From Bacillota bacterium (GTDB taxonomy: Bacteria; Bacillota; Clostridia; Acetivibrionales; DSM-1351), in assembly GCA_023412275.1 (NCBI GenBank), contig JAEYNY010000127.1:1-18687 (forward strand): a DNA stretch of 18,687 nt. The letters are read 5' to 3'. Both the position numbers and the translations under genes were made by a program. Each line of letters starts with the position of its first letter. Position 1 is the stretch's first letter. Below the pieces are notes generated by a model. The model did no database searches. It was given only the letters and a program-made list of their open reading frames with translations, and was not told the DNA's origin. This document shows, piece by piece, positions 14,380 through 18,687 of the stretch.

Positions 14380-15555
14380 TTAAGCTGTAAGGCCCTTCGG
14401 CAGTTTCCCCTCTTTTATCCAGTCTGCAGCTTCTATAGGATCAAATACAGTCCTTATTTTCTGTGGCCCACTGAAACTTCGTGCATTTTCAAGAACATCA
14501 ATTATCTCCATTACATGAAGTGCATGACTCATATCCAAACGGCATTTTCTTTTATGTAAAATAGCATCGGCGAGCTCTGCTACTCCTTTTGCCCAGTCCA
14601 CATTAACTTCATCCTGACTTCTGAACTCAAAATCCTCAGGTCTTTCAAATTCGTATTCTTCCTTCTCTGTTAAATATACATGTGAATTCTCACGGTCTTT
14701 TGAATCAGAAGTAATTCTTTTCTGAATATATACTTTTTGCTGAACATCCCAATACAAATCATCAGTTGTAATTACACCCTCATCTCCCACAATCATCAGT
14801 GAATGATTATGCGGTGCAACTGAGCCTATTGTCAATCTTGCTACCATGCCTGATCTGAATTCCAAGCACGCTTCGCTGTAATCCGGACCTAGTTCATCTA
14901 TCCTGTCTTTGTTTATCTTATTTGGTACAAGACAGCGTGTGTATGCCTGAACTTCCTTAACAGGCCCGAAAAATGCCGTTAGTAATGTAAGGCAATACCC
15001 TGCATGTTCCAAAAGGCTTCCTATCTTAAACTCATTTTCATATGGCCATTTAGTTCCTGTTCTGCTTATCCAAGTCCAGTAACGCATATTATGTACAGCA
15101 CCATCATCAAGCTGTGCGTATGCAAGAATAGGACGTCCGATTTCTTTGTCTTTCAAGGCTTTCATTATTCCCTGTGCATATTCTCCTAAAAGAATACTTG
15201 GTGCAGATGCAATGTATAACTTTCTTTCCTTTGCTAAGTTCACCAACTTTGATGACTCATCAAAATCCATTCCCATTGGTTTTTCAGTGTATACATGTTT
15301 ATTAGCCATAAGCACTGCTCTTGAAACTTCATAATGGCTGTGTGGATTTGTGCAATTTAAAACAATTGATATCTCCTGTTCCTTCAGTAAATCCTCAACA
15401 GTACTGAAATGCTTAACTCCATAAAATTTTGCAAACTTTTTTGCTCTGTCTGTATTAATATCTGTTACTCCTACAAGCTCCAATTCAGGGTGGTTCGGTA
15501 GTGTTGTTGCATAGTAATTAGCAATATATCCGCATCCTACAATTCCAATTTTCAT
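14380..15555 (-). CDS. Gfo/Idh/MocA-family NAD(P)-dependent oxidoreductase (larger)
   Basis: This is the first gene of the three-gene operon, 391 residues. The Rossmann motif GIVGCGYIANYY is at 4-15 and the Glu91-Lys92-Pro93 signature is in YTEKPMGM. In place of the usual D-x-G-x-H it has SLLEHAGYCLTLL, with Glu and Tyr where many members have Asp and His. It therefore belongs to a different subgroup from the smaller enzyme downstream, or differs in substrate binding. C-terminal half has the expected beta-sheet domain with an added tail to 391. GGAGG lies before the ATG. Its promoter carries operator copy B shared with the avrD-like operon. The substrate is unknown; a sugar or sugar-derived metabolite is likely from the family. 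Confidence 0.9.
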   Translation of the reverse strand: MKIGIVGCGYIANYYATTLPNHPELELVGVTDINTDRAKKFAKFYGVKHFSTVEDLLKEQEISIVLNCTNPHSHYEVSRAVLMANKHVYTEKPMGMDFDESSKLVNLAKERKLYIASAPSILLGEYAQGIMKALKDKEIGRPILAYAQLDDGAVHNMRYWTWISRTGTKWPYENEFKIGSLLEHAGYCLTLLTAFFGPVKEVQAYTRCLVPNKINKDRIDELGPDYSEACLEFRSGMVARLTIGSVAPHNHSLMIVGDEGVITTDDLYWDVQQKVYIQKRITSDSKDRENSHVYLTEKEEYEFERPEDFEFRSQDEVNVDWAKGVAELADAILHKRKCRLDMSHALHVMEIIDVLENARSFSGPQKIRTVFDPIEAADWIKEGKLPKGLTA

Positions 15556-15644
15556 AATATTTAATCCTCCGATTCTTCATAGTATTTTAGTTTAATACCG
15601 GCTAACTTTAAGTAGCCGATGTTTTGTGTGTACTTTTGCAATTT

Positions 15645-15655
15645 AACGGTCCGTT
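15645..15655. promoter_or_regulatory. Palindrome AACGGTCCGTT near the oxidoreductase operon start
   Basis: TAACGG-T-CCGTTA is a perfect 13-bp odd palindrome placed just after the predicted transcription start, a usual place for a repressor operator. A second small inverted repeat CGGCTA-N8-TAGCCG lies in the leader at about 15599-15618. No family assignment is made. Confidence 0.45.
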
Positions 15656-15665
15656 ATTGTTTATC

Positions 15666-15714
15666 ATTATAAAGTTACCAATTTGAGTTGGGTAGTTATA
15701 ACATTTTTATAACC
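15666..15714 (-). promoter_or_regulatory. Promoter of the oxidoreductase/MFS operon with 24-bp operator copy B
   Basis: Minus-strand TATAAT (plus 15666-15671) is preceded by the same 24-bp block found before the avrD-like gene (plus 15691-15714, reverse complement, one mismatch). The block is 19 bases from the -10, against 18 for copy A. Two direct GTTATAA units 11 bp apart end in ACTACC at the -35 position, consistent with an activator site. Confidence 0.65.
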
Positions 15715-16017
15715 ATATACAATTTCTCCCAGTCGCATTTTACGGAATTATATATAAAAAGCTACAAGAAAGTAACCTTTTTGTAATTGTAAAGTAACTT
15801 TAATATGATTTTCTTTTAAACTGTGATAAAATATTACTATTCATAATAAAAGTTGTGTATTTTAGGGGCAGAAATAAACTTACATTTGATACATATATAC
15901 GGCTGTACTACTATGTTTTAATTCTTTCGGATTTTTTGTTTATCTTGATGTTCCTATTTATACATTTCTTTTTTTGAAGAATCGTCAAAAAAATATAAAA
16001 TAGGAATTGGAGAGATT
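15715..16017. other. Gene-free region before the NlpC/P60 gene
   Basis: No open frame, RNA gene or confident promoter was found. AAAGTAAC occurs twice at 15769-15776 and 15791-15798, 22 bp apart (two helical turns), which may be a regulator site. No ydaO-type (cyclic di-AMP) or GEMM riboswitch was recognised although such elements are common upstream of cell wall hydrolase genes. Confidence 0.4.
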
Positions 16018-17649
16018 ATGAATTTAAAGAAGATTAAGAGTTTGATAAGTGATATACCTAAGAAAATTAAGAATTACAAAAATAAATATCCCTCAAAATA
16101 TAAATATATAATTATTTCTTGTTCAGGTGCAGCAGCGCTAGCTCTTACGGCAGCAATTGTTTTCACACTGCCGCCCTCAAACTCTAAATTTGTTACTACA
16201 GGTAAACAGGAAAGTACGGCTTCAGTATCCGGACAAACAACCCAACAGAAGTTTTCAAAAAGCACGTCAGAGTCAACCGCATTAACTAAAACATCCCGCG
16301 GTATTACTCCTATGAACCCTATAAAAGGTGATATTATAAAGTCAGGAGTAAAGGACAGTACAGTTACTGTTATTCAAAAGAGACTCATGGATCTGGATTA
16401 TCTTGAAATAGACGAACCAACTGATGAATTCGGAGAGCCTCTTCAATTCGCAATAGAATTATTTCAGCGTAAAAATAAGTTACCCATAACAGGTGAAGTT
16501 GATGCTAAAACATACGAGCTTTTGCTTTCAGAGGACGCAAAAGCATACACAGTTTCTTTAGGAGCTGAAGGAACTGATGTACAGCAGCTTCAGGAACGTC
16601 TGTATGAATTGGGCTACATAGGTAAGGCAACAGGTTATTTTGGTACAGATACCGACACTGCTGTAAAGGAGTTTCAGAAAAGAAACGGTCTTTACGATGA
16701 CGGTAATGTAGGTAAGCAAACAAGAGAAATTTTATATTCGGCAAAAGCAGTTCCAATGTCCTTTTATTTAGGAGACGAAAACAGTGAAATACTTCAATAC
16801 AAGCAAAGATTATATGAACTTGGTTATCTCACCGTAAAACCCAGCGGAAAGTATGATAACGATACAGTTCTTGCAGTAAAGCGTTTTCAGGAAAATAACG
16901 GTTTGATTGCAGATGGTTTTATAGGTCCGGTTACAAAAGATTTGCTTATGTCGTCAGATGCTACTGAAAACGCCCTTGATATAGGCGACAACGGAGATGA
17001 TGTTACTAAAGTTCAGACTTACTTGAAGAAACTTGGATATCTAAAAGGTGTAACTGGTTATTTCGGTTCTGACACACACAATGCTGTTCTTAACTTCCAG
17101 TCCAGAAATGGTTTGGGACAGGACGGAAAAGTTGGTTCACAAACCATAGCCAAACTTCTATCCCCTAATGCAAGAGAATGGACCGGCGGTTCAGGAAGCG
17201 GCTCAAGCGGTAACCATTCAGGAGGATCAAGTAATTCAGGTGGAGGCAACGGTTCCGGTGAAGATAACGGCGGAAGCTATGTAAGCCCAAGTGTTGAAAG
17301 ACTTATATCAGTAGCAAAATCAAAACTGGGAAGCAGATATGTATATGGTGCAAAAGGACCTAATACCTTTGATTGTTCGGGATTTGTTTACTGGGTATTA
17401 AAAAACTCAGGTGTAAGGCAAGGTTATATGACCTCCGGAGGATGGGCTGGAAACGGCAGATATAGAAGGATATCCAGCATGAGTAGTATAAAACGCGGAG
17501 ATATCATTACATACAACGGACATGTGGGTATTGCATTAGGTGACAATCAGATGATTGATGCATCATCAAGTCAGGGCAGAGTTCGTATTACCAATATAAC
17601 TTCTTCCTACTGGACAAGGAATTTTGTTTGTGCATTTAGAATATTCTAG
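16018..17649 (+). CDS. Membrane-anchored cell wall hydrolase: four PG-binding repeats plus NlpC/P60
   Basis: This 543-residue protein probably hydrolyses peptide bonds in peptidoglycan. A basic N-terminus is followed by one membrane segment (about 30-51), then a Ser/Thr-rich linker. Four peptidoglycan-binding_1 repeats lie at about 104-170, 180-240, 248-311 and 322-382, with typical L-x3-GY and F-Q-x2-N-G-L motifs. A Gly/Ser-rich linker occupies 389-420, and a C-terminal NlpC/P60 cysteine peptidase about 425-543. Cys453 in FDCSGFVYW and His502 in GHVGIALGD are the catalytic pair; Asp514 in MIDAS may be the third polar residue. No signal-peptidase site is obvious, so the protein is likely to stay anchored and face the wall. 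TTGGAGAG precedes the ATG. It has no operon partner and a strong terminator follows. Confidence 0.92.
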   Translation: MNLKKIKSLISDIPKKIKNYKNKYPSKYKYIIISCSGAAALALTAAIVFTLPPSNSKFVTTGKQESTASVSGQTTQQKFSKSTSESTALTKTSRGITPMNPIKGDIIKSGVKDSTVTVIQKRLMDLDYLEIDEPTDEFGEPLQFAIELFQRKNKLPITGEVDAKTYELLLSEDAKAYTVSLGAEGTDVQQLQERLYELGYIGKATGYFGTDTDTAVKEFQKRNGLYDDGNVGKQTREILYSAKAVPMSFYLGDENSEILQYKQRLYELGYLTVKPSGKYDNDTVLAVKRFQENNGLIADGFIGPVTKDLLMSSDATENALDIGDNGDDVTKVQTYLKKLGYLKGVTGYFGSDTHNAVLNFQSRNGLGQDGKVGSQTIAKLLSPNAREWTGGSGSGSSGNHSGGSSNSGGGNGSGEDNGGSYVSPSVERLISVAKSKLGSRYVYGAKGPNTFDCSGFVYWVLKNSGVRQGYMTSGGWAGNGRYRRISSMSSIKRGDIITYNGHVGIALGDNQMIDASSSQGRVRITNITSSYWTRNFVCAFRIF

Positions 17650-17660
17650 AGTTAAAAATA

Positions 17661-17714
17661 CAAAAGGGGCTGTTGCAAAACAGAAAGTTTTTTGTTTTGC
17701 AACAGCCCCTTTTG
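17661..17714. terminator. Long bidirectional terminator after the NlpC/P60 gene
   Basis: A perfect 21-bp inverted repeat (17661-17681 with 17694-17714, containing AGGGGCTGTTGC / GCAACAGCCCCT) with a T-rich loop of 12 bases and a T run beyond. It is unusually long for an intrinsic terminator. Confidence 0.85.
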
Positions 17715-17726
17715 TTATATAAATAA

Positions 17727-17756
17727 CAAAAAAAACCCGCCGGTATTGACCGACGG
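17727..17756 (-). terminator. Terminator of the dehydrogenase gene
   Basis: On the minus strand CCGTCGGT pairs with ACCGGCGG around CAAT (one G-U pair), followed by GTTTTTTTTG. It lies about 35 bp after the dehydrogenase stop. Confidence 0.85.
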
Positions 17757-17790
17757 ATAATTTAGGAGTATTATTTCTGGAAGAATAAAG

Positions 17791-18687
17791 TTAGTCTATT
17801 TTAATAACTGCCTTTACAACATCCTGCTTGTTGTTTATTACATAGTCAAAGGCATGTGCAACATCATCAAAATCAAATTCGTGTGTTACTATTCCTGTTA
17901 TATCAATAATTCCTTTTGAAATAGCTTTAATTGCTATAGGATATATGTTTCTGTAACGGAAAACGGATTTAATTGTAGCTTCCTTTGCCATAATCTTTGC
18001 AAAATTGAATTCTATTATATCCTGTGGAGCCAATCCTACAAGAACAATGGTACCTCCGTTTTTAACCATGTATGGAGTCTGTGAAATAGTTCTTGCAGAA
18101 CCTGCAGTTTCTATTACAACATCTACTCCCCTTTTATCGGTGAGTTTGTCTATTTCTGCGAACACATCAGTTTCTGCCGCATTTATTGTATTGGTTGCTC
18201 CCAATTTTTTTGCATATTCCAGTCTCTTTGGTATTACGTCAATTACAGTAATATCAGTCGCTCCATTTGCTTTACATGCAAGTAATGTAACCAGTCCGAT
18301 TGTTCCTGCCCCAAGAATAACAACTGAGCTTCCAAGCTTCACTTCTCCCTGGTTTGCTGCGTGCATACCAACAGCCAAAGGTTCAACTAATGCTCCCTCT
18401 TTTGTTGTTATGTTACTAGGCAGTTTAAAGCACATATTTTCAGGAAAAGCGATATAATTCATTAATGAACCGTGGTATGGTGGTGTTGCCAAAAATTCAA
18501 CATCCGGGCAAAGATTATATCTTCCTGTTTTACAGAATTCGCATTGTCCGCAAGTTATTCCCGGCTCCAACGCAACCTTGTCTCCAACCTGTAAGTTTTG
18601 TACTCCGCTACCAACCTCTACAACAGTTCCTGCACATTCATGTCCAAGTATGAAATCTCCGTTTACTATAAAATCACCGATTTTCCC
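17791..18687 (-). CDS. Zinc-dependent alcohol dehydrogenase, sorbitol/xylitol dehydrogenase-like (5' end off window)
   Basis: The frame is open to the right edge, so 298 residues are visible and the N-terminal part is missing. The TTG at 18570 is an internal codon. Visible parts include the catalytic-zinc GHE (in ILGHECAGTVVEVGSG) and GDKVALEPG. The structural-zinc cysteines are in CGQCEFCKTGRYNLC. ATPPYHGSLMNYIAFPENMC follows, then the NAD-binding motif GAGTIGLVTLLACK. ALEPGITC, RYNLCPD and ATPPYHG with EGALVEPLAVGMHA are close to sorbitol dehydrogenase, so oxidation of a polyol such as sorbitol or xylitol to a ketose is likely. Its own terminator follows. Neighbours upstream of it are outside the window, so pathway context cannot be seen. 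Confidence 0.9.
   Translation of the reverse strand, partial: GKIGDFIVNGDFILGHECAGTVVEVGSGVQNLQVGDKVALEPGITCGQCEFCKTGRYNLCPDVEFLATPPYHGSLMNYIAFPENMCFKLPSNITTKEGALVEPLAVGMHAANQGEVKLGSSVVILGAGTIGLVTLLACKANGATDITVIDVIPKRLEYAKKLGATNTINAAETDVFAEIDKLTDKRGVDVVIETAGSARTISQTPYMVKNGGTIVLVGLAPQDIIEFNFAKIMAKEATIKSVFRYRNIYPIAIKAISKGIIDITGIVTHEFDFDDVAHAFDYVINNKQDVVKAVIKID

Noticed and set aside
15715..16017. Possible cyclic di-AMP or cyclic di-GMP riboswitch before the NlpC/P60 gene
   Set aside because: Conserved core sequences of these riboswitches were not found and no convincing long-range pairing was seen.
18465..18570. TTG at 18570 as the start of the dehydrogenase
   Set aside because: The frame continues to the window edge with conserved GHE and GDKVALEPG residues, so the gene is cut by the window and does not start there.

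Overview
The window is AT-rich DNA with Gram-positive style ribosome binding sites. Its NifH, NifD and NifK match the Clostridium pasteurianum type (NifD of about 530 residues with the clostridial insertion), and nifI1 and nifI2 lie between nifH and nifD. This points to a diazotrophic anaerobic clostridium; a mesophilic Ruminiclostridium/Clostridium cellulolyticum-like organism is my best guess (inference). No rRNA, tRNA, CRISPR array or intact insertion sequence was seen.

Region 1 (1-5300, minus strand) is the start of a molybdenum nitrogenase operon in the order nifH, nifI1, nifI2, nifD, nifK, nifE (nifE runs off the left edge). A gap of about 300 bp between nifH and nifI1 is filled by one large imperfect palindrome. 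The nifH leader carries two tandem intrinsic terminators. The 5' arm of each overlaps a small hexaloop hairpin.

Region 2 (5370-7180, plus strand) is divergent from nifH. It holds an AnfO-family gene, normally associated with Fe-only nitrogenase, and a gene for a MORN-like repeat protein ending in C-x2-C-x2-C-x2-C. The anfO leader also begins with a terminator overlapped by a hexaloop hairpin. The three loops fit R-A-Y-G-R-R, which suggests that both divergent operons are controlled by one antitermination mechanism, possibly an ANTAR-type RNA-binding regulator encoded elsewhere.

Region 3 (7199-15714) starts with deoC on the minus strand. Then come an AvrD-like gene (relative of the syringolide synthase) and a small P-loop kinase/ATPase on the plus strand, a convergent two-component system (multi-span histidine kinase and LuxR-type regulator) on the minus strand, and a minus-strand operon of two Gfo/Idh/MocA oxidoreductases around an MFS transporter. 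A 24-bp sequence with one mismatch sits at the same place, just upstream of a TATAAT -10 box, in front of both the avrD-like gene and the oxidoreductase/transporter operon. This predicts a common regulon. The most interesting hypothesis in the window is that these genes make, modify, transport and sense a small syringolide- or butenolide-like molecule.

Region 4 (15715-18687) holds a membrane-anchored cell wall hydrolase (four peptidoglycan-binding repeats plus NlpC/P60), a long terminator, and the C-terminal part of a zinc-dependent sorbitol-dehydrogenase-like enzyme that runs off the right edge.
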